Source: JAPLHV01 sp964464245
GTDB lineage: Bacteria > Caldisericota > JANLFM01
Length of the DNA stretch: 26,493 bases
NCBI GenBank assembly: GCA_964464245.1
Contig: CAYXFH010000057.1
Coordinates: forward strand, 1 to 26,493
Direction: 5' to 3'
The position numbers were made by a program, and so were the translations under genes. Shown in pieces: positions 16,254 to 23,647 of the stretch (position 1 is the first letter of the stretch; every line of letters starts with the position of its first letter). Below the pieces are notes generated by a model, which was given only the letters and a program-made list of their open reading frames with translations, ran no database searches and was not told where the DNA came from.

Positions 16254-17200
16254 TCGTATCTTTGAAAGGCAAACATATTACGAGCGGTAAGCAGTTCAGC
16301 AAAGCCGAGATCGAGAGGGTTCTGGAGGTTGCAGAAGGATTCCGCGAGGAGCTGAAAGAGAAGCCTTCCTTGGACTTGATGAAGGGGTATATCTTGGGAA
16401 CGCTCTTCTTCGAGCCTTCAACCCGCACTCGCCTTTCCTTTGAATCGGCGATGGAGCGCTTGGGGGGGTCGGTGATCGGCTTTTCGGAAGCCTCCACCTC
16501 CTCTGCCGCCAAGGGAGAAACGCTGCAGGACACCATCCTCACCGTCTGCCAATATGTCGATGTGATCGCCATGCGGCACCCGCAGATCGGCTCAGCCGAC
16601 CTAGCAGCCCAAGTGGCCACTGTCCCAATCCTCAACGGAGGGGACGGCGCCGGCCAGCATCCCACCCAAGCTTTGCTGGATATGTTGACCATCAAGAGTG
16701 AGAAGGGCGCCTTGGACGGCCTCACCGTCGCTCTGGTCGGAGATCTCAAGCACGGTCGCACGGTGCATGCGCTGGTTGAACTGCTGAAGCACTACCATAC
16801 CCGTTTGCTCTTCGTCGCGCCAAGTTTGTTGCAGATGCCGAGCGAGATCAGCGCCGGCTTGCGAGAGCACGGCATCGCCATCGAGGAGACGGAGGATCTC
16901 CCAGGCGCACTGCGTCAGGCTGATGTTGTCTATATGACGCGCATTCAAAGAGAGCGCTTTGCCGACCCCGCTCAATATGATGCCCTGAAGAATGCTTTCA
17001 TCCTTGACCGAGCCTTGGTCGACCAGGCAAAACCGGGCTTGACCATCCTTCATCCTCTGCCGAGAGTCAGCGAGATCACCACTGATGTGGACGACTTCGC
17101 CGGCGCAGCCTATTTCCGTCAAGTGAAAAACGGGATCTACGCACGCATGGCCCTGATCGCCCTGGTGACTGGCCGGAACACCCTGCCGGGGGCTAGATAG
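16250..17200 (+). CDS. pyrB: Aspartate carbamoyltransferase, catalytic chain
   Basis: A 316-residue transcarbamoylase. The carbamoyl-phosphate motif STRTRLSFE starts at residue 57, the SSAAKGE loop matches the Ser/Lys loop of ATCase, and MRHPQIG (Arg109, His110), HPTQALLD (His137), VGDLKHGRTVHAL, MTRIQRERF and HPLPRVSEI (His268) are all in ATCase form. These are aspartate-site residues, so ornithine or other amine acceptors are unlikely. No PyrI, PyrC-type dihydroorotase or other pyrimidine biosynthesis gene is in view. The neighbours are a hydantoinase and amino-acid catabolic genes, so it may run in the phosphorolytic direction (N-carbamoyl-aspartate to aspartate + carbamoyl phosphate) or simply be the cell's PyrB placed in this run. 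Confidence 0.88.
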   Translation: MIVSLKGKHITSGKQFSKAEIERVLEVAEGFREELKEKPSLDLMKGYILGTLFFEPSTRTRLSFESAMERLGGSVIGFSEASTSSAAKGETLQDTILTVCQYVDVIAMRHPQIGSADLAAQVATVPILNGGDGAGQHPTQALLDMLTIKSEKGALDGLTVALVGDLKHGRTVHALVELLKHYHTRLLFVAPSLLQMPSEISAGLREHGIAIEETEDLPGALRQADVVYMTRIQRERFADPAQYDALKNAFILDRALVDQAKPGLTILHPLPRVSEITTDVDDFAGAAYFRQVKNGIYARMALIALVTGRNTLPGAR

Positions 17201-17203
17201 AGG

Positions 17204-18103
17204 ATGCTGCGCCGCTATCGCACCATCACCATCGACGCTTTCACCACCGAGCGCTTCCAGGGCAACCCCTGCATGATTTTGCCCCAGGCGGACGGCTTAT
17301 CCCCGGACCAGATGCAGGCTATCGCCCGGGAGACGAACCTCTCCGAGACCGCCTTCGTTTTCCCCTCTCTTGTAGCTGATTTCCGCGTGCGCTACTTCAC
17401 CCCTCGTTATGAGATCCCCTTCGCCGGGCACCCCACTATCGCCACTTCCTTCATGCTGGCTGAATCTGGAACGATCGCCCTGGTGGAACCGTTCACGCGA
17501 CTAGAGCTAGAGTTCAACATCGGTGTCCTGCCGGTGGAAATTGAGGTGCGGAATGGTTGGCCGGTACGTATGATTATGACTCAAAAAACACCCACCTTCG
17601 GCCTGCAGTTTGCTCCGGAGGAGGTTGCTCCATGCTTCGGCCTGGCTGCGAAAGATTTACGCGAGGATTGCCTGCCCCAGGTGGTTTCCACCGGAGTTCC
17701 ATTCCTGATTGTTCCCGTCCGTGATTTAGAGGCTCTGAAGAGGCTGGAAACAGATCGCCCTCGAGCTGTGCGTCTGGTCGAGCGCGCTGGGGTGGACGCC
17801 ATCTTCCTTTTCACCCTGGGTGGGTTCAGCCCAGAGGCAGACACCCATGCTCGCTTGGTTGACCCCCGCGGCGCCTCGGAAGACCCCTTCACCGGATCAG
17901 CTTCCGGCTGCATGGGCGCGTACGTAATCCACTATGGCCTGAAACTGGTGCCAACTCTGCAATTGGAGCAGGGGCACATCATCGGACGCTCGGGGTATGG
18001 CGTGTTTGAGTTTCAGGGAACCCCCCAAAACATCTCCGCTATCCGCCTGGGTGGAGCTGCCGTCAAAGTGATGGAGGGGTACGTCTACGTGACAGATCAA
18101 TAA
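17204..18103 (+). CDS. PhzF-family isomerase/epimerase
   Basis: A 299-residue protein of the PhzF/diaminopimelate-epimerase fold. It has the family landmarks: DAFTTERFQGNPC at the start, Glu48 in NLSETAF (the catalytic acid), YFTPRYEIPFAGHPT and, in the second lobe, DPFTGSASGCMGAY. PhzF homologues outside phenazine clusters are mostly cofactor-independent isomerases of small acids with unknown substrate; there is no phenazine cluster here. The start lies 3 bases after the pyrB stop with GAGG directly adjacent to the ATG, so translational coupling is likely. The stop is followed at once by dispersed-repeat copies. Confidence 0.87.
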   Translation: MLRRYRTITIDAFTTERFQGNPCMILPQADGLSPDQMQAIARETNLSETAFVFPSLVADFRVRYFTPRYEIPFAGHPTIATSFMLAESGTIALVEPFTRLELEFNIGVLPVEIEVRNGWPVRMIMTQKTPTFGLQFAPEEVAPCFGLAAKDLREDCLPQVVSTGVPFLIVPVRDLEALKRLETDRPRAVRLVERAGVDAIFLFTLGGFSPEADTHARLVDPRGASEDPFTGSASGCMGAYVIHYGLKLVPTLQLEQGHIIGRSGYGVFEFQGTPQNISAIRLGGAAVKVMEGYVYVTDQ

Positions 18104-18140
18104 AACAGCCTGCCGCCAAAACAGCCTGCGGCAGCATGAG
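18102..18140. repeat. Two dispersed-repeat copies after the PhzF gene
   Basis: AAAACAGCCTGCCGCC (18102-18117) is followed by AAAACAGCCTGCGGCAGCAT (from 18118). The first copy overlaps the PhzF stop codon by two bases. They form the left border of an 8-bp repeat array. Confidence 0.8.
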
Positions 18141-18233
18141 TAATTAAGTAATTAAGTAGTTAAGTGGGTAAGTGGGTAAGTAATTACTAAATCACTAAAC
18201 CACTTGATCACTAAACCACTTGATCACTTGATA
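18141..18233. repeat. Inverted double array of 8-bp repeats
   Basis: Five units (TAATTAAG twice, TAGTTAAG, TGGGTAAG twice; 18141-18180) meet six units of opposite sense (ACTAAATC, ACTAAACC, ACTTGATC, ACTAAACC, ACTTGATC, ACTTGATA; 18186-18233) at the palindrome AGTAATTACT. The array could fold into an imperfect cruciform or RNA hairpin. The last unit runs directly into another copy of the GCCTGYGGCAGCATG repeat. It lies 50 bases upstream of the PPC gene start. Confidence 0.85.
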
Positions 18234-18252
18234 GCCTGTGGCAGCATGTTCC
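18226..18252. repeat. Dispersed-repeat copy upstream of the PPC gene
   Basis: ACTTGATAGCCTGTGGCAGC continues to CATGTTCC. It forms the right border of the 8-bp array and matches 12219-12236 (reversed) and the copy near 19380. Confidence 0.82.
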
Positions 18253-18282
18253 AATCGAATAAAAACACAAAGGAGTATTGCT

Positions 18283-18813
18283 ATGCAGAAATGGGAACTG
18301 GATTCAGAATCAAATACTGAGTACCATGTTGTTGAAGCACAGCGTGGCCGCGAATGGATCATTCGATTGACCACTGGGGCGGACGTCTTCCTGGCCGTGC
18401 AGCAATTTGCCAAGGATCACAATGTTCGTTTCGCCAAAATCCACGCTGCCTTCATGGGTGGACTCCAGCCAGCCCGCCTGCTGATGTGGATCCCGGATAA
18501 GAATGATCCAACCAACTGGCATTGGGAAGCGCCCGCCACTTTCGAGAACCTCTCAATGGTCGGCGCCATGGGTGGCGTGATTCATCCTCGCCCCGGAAAA
18601 GACGGCAAAGAAGAGCCGTTCCCAGCTATCCATGCCGTCATCGGCGGAGCCTGGAACGTCCCCACCTCGAGCGGCCACCTGGAGCAAGGGTCCATCGTGA
18701 AAGGGGTAGTGGAATGCTTCATCACCGAGATCCTGGGCATTGACGTGCTCGCTCCCTCTGCCGATAACCGCGCCGACGAGTACCCGGAGAACTGGTACCA
18801 GGCAATCAAGTAA
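18283..18813 (+). CDS. PPC/DUF296 domain protein
   Basis: A 176-residue protein with one PPC (plant and prokaryote conserved, DUF296) domain: GREWIIRLTTGADVFLAVQQFA, then FAKIHAAFMGG, the IHAVIGG strand and GHLEQGSIVKGVVECFITEI. Bacterial members form trimers; some are called DNA-binding by analogy with plant AT-hook proteins, but no AT-hook is present here. The ATG at 18283 has AGGAG 7 bases upstream; in-frame codons back to 18238 run into the repeat and are not used. It is the last gene of the + strand run, separated by the repeat array, and a terminator-like hairpin follows. Confidence 0.82.
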   Translation: MQKWELDSESNTEYHVVEAQRGREWIIRLTTGADVFLAVQQFAKDHNVRFAKIHAAFMGGLQPARLLMWIPDKNDPTNWHWEAPATFENLSMVGAMGGVIHPRPGKDGKEEPFPAIHAVIGGAWNVPTSSGHLEQGSIVKGVVECFITEILGIDVLAPSADNRADEYPENWYQAIK

Positions 18814-18866
18814 CACGGATCCTCTCGCCGGGCGCAAGGCTTGGATTCCTCTCTTTCCTCCTCTTC

Positions 18867-18894
18867 AATGGCGGGGCGTGACAACCCCGCCATT
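18867..18894. terminator. Hairpin between convergent genes
   Basis: The 10-bp perfect stem AATGGCGGGG / CCCCGCCATT with an 8-base loop lies between the PPC gene and the convergent VOC gene. TTCTAT follows on the + strand. A bidirectional terminator is likely from position and shape. Confidence 0.65.
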
Positions 18895-18923
18895 TCTATC
18901 TGTCCATCCCATCGAGGAGTCAG

Positions 18924-19331
18924 TCAGCGTTTGGCCGACTGAGCTGCTTGGGGAAGGGTGGAACCGGCGCCCAGGAAGCATTGCATTTCGATCTTGTACC
19001 CTGCTGGATCCTGAAAGAAAAAGCCGTACACCCCAATCTCCCGGTGCAGAACGGGAGGGGTCAAGCCTGCCACGGAGCGCTTCTGAAGAAAGGCGTACCA
19101 GGCGTCGACGTCATCGACGACCAAGGTAAGGAGAACCGGTTTGTCCGGCGAGGCTTTCAAGCTGCCGCGCAACTCATCCACGATGCCAAAGCCAGCCCGC
19201 TCATTGATGGCATAAATACGACAAAAACCCTGGTCGATAGCCAAGCGCATCCCCAGAGTTTCTTCATAGAAGGAGATCACTTCCCGCAAATCTTTGTAGT
19301 AGAAAAAGGTAATCGGATACTCCAGCTTCAT
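18924..19331 (-). CDS. VOC-family (glyoxalase/bleomycin-resistance/dioxygenase fold) protein
   Basis: A 135-residue single-copy VOC protein: the N-terminal ITFFYYKDLREVISFYEETLGM is the family's opening strand and helix, and the C-terminal GFFFQDPAGYKIEMQCF gives the last strand with the metal-ligand Glu. Substrate cannot be predicted. The ATG at 19331 has AGGAGG six bases upstream; the frame also extends to a TTG at 19355, but that would place the Shine-Dalgarno inside the gene. It is convergent with the PPC gene and stands alone. Confidence 0.85.
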   Translation of the reverse strand: MKLEYPITFFYYKDLREVISFYEETLGMRLAIDQGFCRIYAINERAGFGIVDELRGSLKASPDKPVLLTLVVDDVDAWYAFLQKRSVAGLTPPVLHREIGVYGFFFQDPAGYKIEMQCFLGAGSTLPQAAQSAKR

Positions 19332-19377
19332 GATAGCCTCCTCTTTCTTCATCAAGTTAGACCTTTCAGTATAAGCA

Positions 19378-19404
19378 CACTAGACAGCCTGCGGCAGCAT
19401 GTTC
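19378..19404. repeat. Dispersed-repeat copy between VOC and M50 genes
   Basis: CTAGACAGCCTGCGGCAGCA (from 19380) continues to TGTTC. It is the cleanest stand-alone intergenic copy and shares CTGYGGCAGCATGTTC with the copy at 18226-18252. Confidence 0.85.
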
Positions 19405-19438
19405 TACCCATACTGAAAGCAAATCTGACCAGAATCCT

Positions 19439-20590
19439 TCATTGGCGATGGCTTGAGGATTGGTTTGGCCCGTTGTCTCTGGTTCCCATCATTTGAGCGC
19501 GCACCCGCAACGAGTCGAGCAGATCTTGGCGGGAGACCAAACCGATGATTTTTCCGTCCTCGAGCACCGGCAGACGGCCAATGTTGGCGGTGCTCATCTT
19601 GGCCAGGGCATTGTAAGCCGAATCCTCCGGTCCCACTGTGACCAAACGATCCAAGGGAGTCATTACCGTCCGCACCACTTCTCGTGGCCACTCCTGACGC
19701 GAGACTTTACTCAAGTCGCTGAGCGTAACCAGCCCCTGCGGGTCTCCCCATAACGACACCAAAAAAGCGGCCTGCCCTTTCCCGGTAAAAAATTGATTGG
19801 CCAACTCCTCTAGGGTCAGGTTGGGTGGCACGCTGGGGATCTCTTGGCTCATGATAGCGCGGACAGGCCAGTTCTCTAAGGCTTGTTTGACTACCAATTG
19901 CTGGTAGCCTGAACCGGCCGCTCCCTGTAGGAACCATCCGAGGATGATCCACCAAAGCCCTCCGAAAAGATCTCCCCAGAGGACGATCGATACGAAGCCC
20001 AAGAGAAAGAGCAAGTAGGAAATGAACACCCCGGCTTTTGCGGCAATGCGCGTGGCCTGCCGTAAGTCCTTCTTCCATTGCCACAGCATGGCACGCAAGA
20101 TGCGGCCGCCATCCAGGGGAAAAGCAGGGATCAAGTTGAAAAGGGCCAACAGCAGATTGATGTTGCCCAGATAGCTGAAAAGAACCGTTGGGTAGGGGAG
20201 GGAACGGCTGATCCAAGCAATGCCGAAGCAAAGGCCAGCTAGAAGCAGAGAGGCCACGGGGCCTGCGGCGGCGATCCACAGCTCGTCACTTGGGCGTGTA
20301 AACTCAGACTCCATCTCAGCAACTCCTCCGAAGATGTAGAGCGTGATGGACTTCACCGGAACACCTTTGCGCAGGGCCACCAAAGCGTGGCAAATCTCGT
20401 GCCAGAATACACCGAAGAAGAGGAGAATGGTGGCAAGCGCACTTGTCCCCCAATATCCCGCCTCACTAAGCCCAGGAAGAAATTCACGGAAGAAAGCCAC
20501 TGCCCCCCACGTGAAGAGCAAGAAGACTGGGATCCAGGAAAAATGGACACCGATTTGAATCCCCTTGATCTTGCCTAGACGAAATATCAT
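19439..20590 (-). CDS. Site-2-type intramembrane metalloprotease (M50) with CBS pair
   Basis: Membrane zinc protease of 383 residues. The active site HEICH (His64, Glu65, His68) sits in a transmembrane helix, and the third-ligand motif NLIPAFPLDGGR puts Asp160 in a later helix. About six membrane segments span residues 15-225. Two CBS domains follow (about 244-300 and 310-370, with VRAIMSQEIPSV and VRTVMTPLDRLVTV starts), which in this subfamily bind adenine nucleotides. Such S2P/SpoIVFB-like proteins release membrane-bound regulators or clear signal-peptide remnants; the target is unknown. AAGGAG precedes the ATG at 20590. Confidence 0.92.
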   Translation of the reverse strand: MIFRLGKIKGIQIGVHFSWIPVFLLFTWGAVAFFREFLPGLSEAGYWGTSALATILLFFGVFWHEICHALVALRKGVPVKSITLYIFGGVAEMESEFTRPSDELWIAAAGPVASLLLAGLCFGIAWISRSLPYPTVLFSYLGNINLLLALFNLIPAFPLDGGRILRAMLWQWKKDLRQATRIAAKAGVFISYLLFLLGFVSIVLWGDLFGGLWWIILGWFLQGAAGSGYQQLVVKQALENWPVRAIMSQEIPSVPPNLTLEELANQFFTGKGQAAFLVSLWGDPQGLVTLSDLSKVSRQEWPREVVRTVMTPLDRLVTVGPEDSAYNALAKMSTANIGRLPVLEDGKIIGLVSRQDLLDSLRVRAQMMGTRDNGPNQSSSHRQ

Positions 20591-20706
20591 AATGACTCCT
20601 TGCGATTATTGGCGCCGAGCGGCTTGAAGACTCGGACTTTCAGAAACTGGCACAATCTGATAGAATACCGCTCTGTGATTCATTCTCAAGAATAGGTGGT
20701 TTTTGA

Positions 20707-20802
20707 ATGGGCTCAGTAATTAAGAAGCGCCGGAAAAAAATCAGCAAACATAAACTGAAAAAACGCAGAAAAGCTCTTCGCTTCAAGAGGAAGAGGCCGT
20801 AG
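20707..20802 (+). CDS. bS22-like mini ribosomal protein (AURKAIP1/COX24 domain)
   Basis: A 31-residue, extremely basic protein beginning MGSVIKKRRKKISKHKLKKR and ending in a run of Arg/Lys. The start matches the mycobacterial ribosomal protein bS22 (MGSVIKKRRKRM...) and the COX24/AURKAIP1 mitochondrial small-subunit domain. It should bind the small ribosomal subunit. AGGTGG lies 7 bases upstream of the ATG, a TAGAAT hexamer (20661) is a possible -10, and a strong hairpin follows the stop, so it is a monocistronic unit. It is short enough to be missed by standard gene calling. Confidence 0.85.
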   Translation: MGSVIKKRRKKISKHKLKKRRKALRFKRKRP

Positions 20803-20817
20803 ACCACACGGTTTATT

Positions 20818-20860
20818 CGGAAGCCCGGCCGCTCGTCAAATAGGGCAGGCCGGGCTTCCG
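20818..20860 (+). terminator. Terminator of the bS22-like gene
   Basis: Perfect 13-bp stem CGGAAGCCCGGCC / GGCCGGGCTTCCG with a 17-base loop, followed by TTTCAT, starts 15 bases after the stop codon. The U-tract is short. From 20861 to 21015 I see no gene. Confidence 0.75.
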
Positions 20861-21015
20861 TTTCATCAGTGCGTGGGAGATTTGTCATTCTATTCGTCTC
20901 GATCGTCTCAGCGATCATCGGGTATTTAACAGACCGATGTTGATTCCTCCAAATCACTGAAGATGATCTACCGGGGACTTCCATCATCCTATTCGTTGCA
21001 GGCAGGAAGGATCGG

Positions 21016-21354
21016 TCAGCACGGTTGAGCGGGATCCGTCGCCGAATCCACCAGAGATGGGTTAAAAAGACGCTCCAGGGCTTCTTTGTTGATGCGATCA
21101 GGGGTCCACGGGGGATCCCAGATCAGGTGTACCGTGGCCTCCTCGACACCCTCCAACTTTTCCAGACGTTCCTTCACTTCTTGAGCAAGGGAACCAGCCA
21201 TGGGGCATCCCCGCGCGGTGAGGGTCATGTCGACATGAACCTTGCCATCCTTTTCGCCGATCCGGTAAATCAACCCCAGATCAACGATGTTAATGGGAAT
21301 CTCCGGGTCATAGATTTCACGGAGGGCTTCCATGAAAAGGTTATCTTCAGCCAT
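21016..21354 (-). CDS. MIP18/DUF59 family Fe-S cluster assembly factor
   Basis: A 112-residue protein with one DUF59 (FeS_assembly_P) domain: EALREIYDPEIPINIVDLGLIY, the TLTARGCPMAGSL segment with the conserved cysteine, and VHLIWDPPWTPDRINKEAL. It belongs to the SufT/PaaD-like group that aids maturation of Fe-S proteins. The window encodes one obvious client, IorA, but many others would exist. AAGGAG sits 7 bases upstream of the ATG. It is a single gene, with no suf operon around it. Confidence 0.9.
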   Translation of the reverse strand: MAEDNLFMEALREIYDPEIPINIVDLGLIYRIGEKDGKVHVDMTLTARGCPMAGSLAQEVKERLEKLEGVEEATVHLIWDPPWTPDRINKEALERLFNPSLVDSATDPAQPC

Positions 21355-21684
21355 CTATTCTCTCCTTATTCCGTAGCAGTGCGTTGTGCGGCTTCGGTTG
21401 ATTGGTCCAGCATATACCATTATTCTACTTCCATGCCGGATTGTTTCCCAGAGGCGGTTAAATTCGAATGTAAGCTGAAGAGGTATTAGGCGAGGTGGCA
21501 ATCCGGGAGAATATTTTCTATGAAAAGCCATCCCCAATCGTAAACAGAACGGCCCAATTCCCGTCTAAATGGGTAGAGTTAGGAATTCCTCCTTGTCCTA
21601 TCTCCCTCTTTTCCCTCTGAGAGAGCGCCCTCCCCGGGGCGCTCTCACCTTTTGGTCAAGCGATTGCCTCCCGGGGGAGATTCT
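21355..21684. other. Intergenic region between divergent genes, with one hairpin
   Basis: This stretch separates the DUF59 gene (-) from the MFS gene (+). I see no gene in it. It holds a 10-bp stem hairpin (21621-21630 GAGAGCGCCC and 21637-21646) about 40 bases before the likely MFS start, followed by ACCTTTT. With no + strand gene upstream it would act as an mRNA leader structure, if at all. Confidence 0.5.
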
Positions 21685-22872
21685 TTGAGAGGGTCCGGGT
21701 TTAGCTTCAGCAGAAACGCCTGGTTGTTTCTCCTTTCCAATGGCCTTGGCTTCCTCGGTTATGCCATCTTTTTGCTCTTGCTCAATCTTTACCTGGCCAA
21801 GAGCGGTTTATCCAAAGAGGTCATCGCGTGGGTGAATGCCGCCATCTCCTTGGCCGGGGGCCTTCTTGCCCTGCCCCTATCGGCTCTCTATGATCGGATG
21901 CCACGGAAGATCGCCCTTTTCTCTTTCACCCTCCTTCAAGGTCTATTTACGTTTCTCTTGCTTTTCTTTCAGGAGCCCCTGCTTCTGGTGGGGAGCGCCT
22001 TTTTAATCGGAGCAAGTTTCACTGTCTATATGGTGCTGGCCTCCCCTTTCATGATGGAGAACACCTCCCCAGAGCAGCGGATTGCCCTGTTCTCAACGAA
22101 CTATGGCATTTTGTACATCACCGGACTGGCTGGAAATGCCGTGGGCGGCTTCTTGCCTTCTTGGCTGGGCGGCTTCTTGGGGCTGGCTGGGGAATTGGAG
22201 GGCTTGCGCGCCGGCCTTGCGGTCGCTGCGATATTGTTCTCCCTAGCAGCGATCCCTTTCCTCTTCCTGAAGTCCTACCATCACCAGCGTCTTCCCTCTG
22301 GAAAGACCCCGGAAAGTCGTTTGAGGTTCCCCAAAAGCGCCTGGATGTTTCTACTGGCAATGTTGATCATCAGCTTAGGAGCTGGATCCTTCGTACCATT
22401 CCTCAACCTATTCTTCTCCGGCCGTCAGTTTTCAACCGGCGAGATCGGCCTTGTCTTCACCCTCGGCTCTGCCGTCAATGTCGTGATGACCCCGCTCGCT
22501 CCACTCTTGGCGCGGTGGTTGGGAAAGATTCGTGGGGTCATCGGCACTCTTCTGGCATCGATTCCCTTCCTCGTCTCATTGGCTTTCGTCCGCCAACCGG
22601 CTTTGCTGATCGGAGCCTTTATCTCCCGCCAGGCGATGGTCAATTTAGGGCAACCTCTCTTGGACCAGTATTCCATGGAGTTGGTTCCCGAGGCAGGCAG
22701 AGCTCGCTTCGCCGCCCTCTTGACCTCTATCCGCACCCTTGCCTGGGCTTTTACCGCCCCCCTGGCTGGTCTAGTCATGCAGCGATTCGGCTTCTCCTGG
22801 CTTTTTCTTGGCGCGGCCGGCCTCTATTTGATCGGGTGCTTGATCCTCTGGCGCTTTTGTGCGAGGAATTGA
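21685..22872 (+). CDS. MFS transporter
   Basis: Inner-membrane carrier of about 395 residues with 12 predicted membrane segments in two halves. It shows the loop 2-3 motif of major facilitators in variant form (LSALYDRMPRKIAL) and a central cytoplasmic loop (HHQRLPSGKTPESR). The substrate is unknown. The frame is open from a TTG at 21652, but that lies almost against a hairpin. The TTG at 21685 has GGGGGAG in front at 5-base spacing and is preferred; no ATG is available before the first membrane segment. The 3' end overlaps the open frame of the broken ion-channel gene on the other strand. Confidence 0.87.
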   Translation: MRGSGFSFSRNAWLFLLSNGLGFLGYAIFLLLLNLYLAKSGLSKEVIAWVNAAISLAGGLLALPLSALYDRMPRKIALFSFTLLQGLFTFLLLFFQEPLLLVGSAFLIGASFTVYMVLASPFMMENTSPEQRIALFSTNYGILYITGLAGNAVGGFLPSWLGGFLGLAGELEGLRAGLAVAAILFSLAAIPFLFLKSYHHQRLPSGKTPESRLRFPKSAWMFLLAMLIISLGAGSFVPFLNLFFSGRQFSTGEIGLVFTLGSAVNVVMTPLAPLLARWLGKIRGVIGTLLASIPFLVSLAFVRQPALLIGAFISRQAMVNLGQPLLDQYSMELVPEAGRARFAALLTSIRTLAWAFTAPLAGLVMQRFGFSWLFLGAAGLYLIGCLILWRFCARN

Positions 22873-23622
22873 TCCTTCTGAGCATGCCCGCCGGCGACTT
22901 ATTTGGTTCGGAAAAGAGCGTCCACCCTTTCTCATGAAGGACGGTTTTCTCCCGATGCTTCTCAGCCTGGACGAGTCTGCCGGTTCCATTAACTCCCCTC
23001 GCTGGGAGATGTGCATCCCCACCAACCGACCGACCAGCACGGCCACAAAGAGCACGCCAGTAACTGATTCCAGGATCACGGCGGAGCGAGCGACGGCAGT
23101 CACTGCGATCACGTCGCCGTAGCCAGCGCTGGTAAGCGCGACGAAACTCAGGTAGAAGAGGTCTATGCTGTGGGCGCTGGAGAAGGAGTGGGGACTGAGG
23201 CGTTCGATCAGCGTGTAGAAGAAGGCCCAGAGGTTGCCCAAGAGGAAATAGACGGAAATCCCGCCAAGTAAAGTATTTGCCGTCACCGATTTCTGGGTCA
23301 GGATATGCCGCAGTATCAAGACAATGGCAAAGAGGAAGAAGAGCGCCCCCAGAGCAGGGGAAACGAGTCGAAGAAAGGGGGTTGCCAGTTATGAACCAGG
23401 CGATCCAATCGACGAGAATGAAGCAGAAAGCCATAGCCGCTACCCAACGGAATCTCTTCCGTTCGCGCACGAAAGCCAAGCTGATGGCGATGGGGATGAG
23501 CGTCTCCAGCAGAACCACCAGCGCCGATCCGAACCCGCCAAATTCTGAGAAATAGGGGAAAATATGATCAAGAGGACTTGAGTGATGACCAGCCAAAGAT
23601 AGCGTGGTTTGAAACCCGCCAC
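22771..23622 (-). pseudogene. Frameshifted two-pore-type K+/ion channel gene
   Basis: Pieces of one membrane protein are spread over two reading frames. The first piece (RYLWLVITQVLLIIFSPIS) and the last piece share one frame. The middle piece (two segments, ALVVLLETLIPIAISLAFV and FRWVAAMAFCFILVDWIAWF) is in another. Shifts fall near 23533-23545 and near the G5 run at 23377-23381. The last piece holds a membrane helix, the pore helix and filter LTSAGYGDV, and the inner helix (ILESVTGVLFVAVLVGRLVG). After that helix the frame runs on for about 75 odd residues into the MFS gene, while a one-base shift would stop it near 22990. It is either a decayed gene or a sequence with indel errors. The GTG near 23622 is a tentative start. 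Confidence 0.72.
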
Positions 23623-23647
23623 TGGCCGGGAGAGGGTTTGTGGTAAT

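Noticed and set aside
16250..17200. Ornithine or knotted (YgeW/SOTCase-type) carbamoyltransferase
   Set aside because: The ATCase versions of the motifs are present (MRHPQ, HPTQALLD, HPLPRVSEI), including the aspartate-site residues.
17204..18103. Phenazine biosynthesis locus
   Set aside because: Only a PhzF-fold isomerase is present; no other phz genes are nearby.
18141..18233. CRISPR-like array
   Set aside because: Units are 8 bp with no spacers and no cas genes; this is a microrepeat array.
18948..19496. 182-codon + strand open frame over the VOC gene
   Set aside because: Antisense shadow of a clear VOC protein.
20649..20664. Sigma-54 promoter (TGGCAC match) before the bS22-like gene
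   Set aside because: The -12 GC element is absent at the required distance.
20640..20987. 115-codon - strand open frame across the bS22-like gene
   Set aside because: Antisense to a well-supported mini-gene and its terminator.
21621..21646. Intrinsic terminator
   Set aside because: No + strand gene ends upstream and no clean U-tract follows; described only as a leader hairpin.
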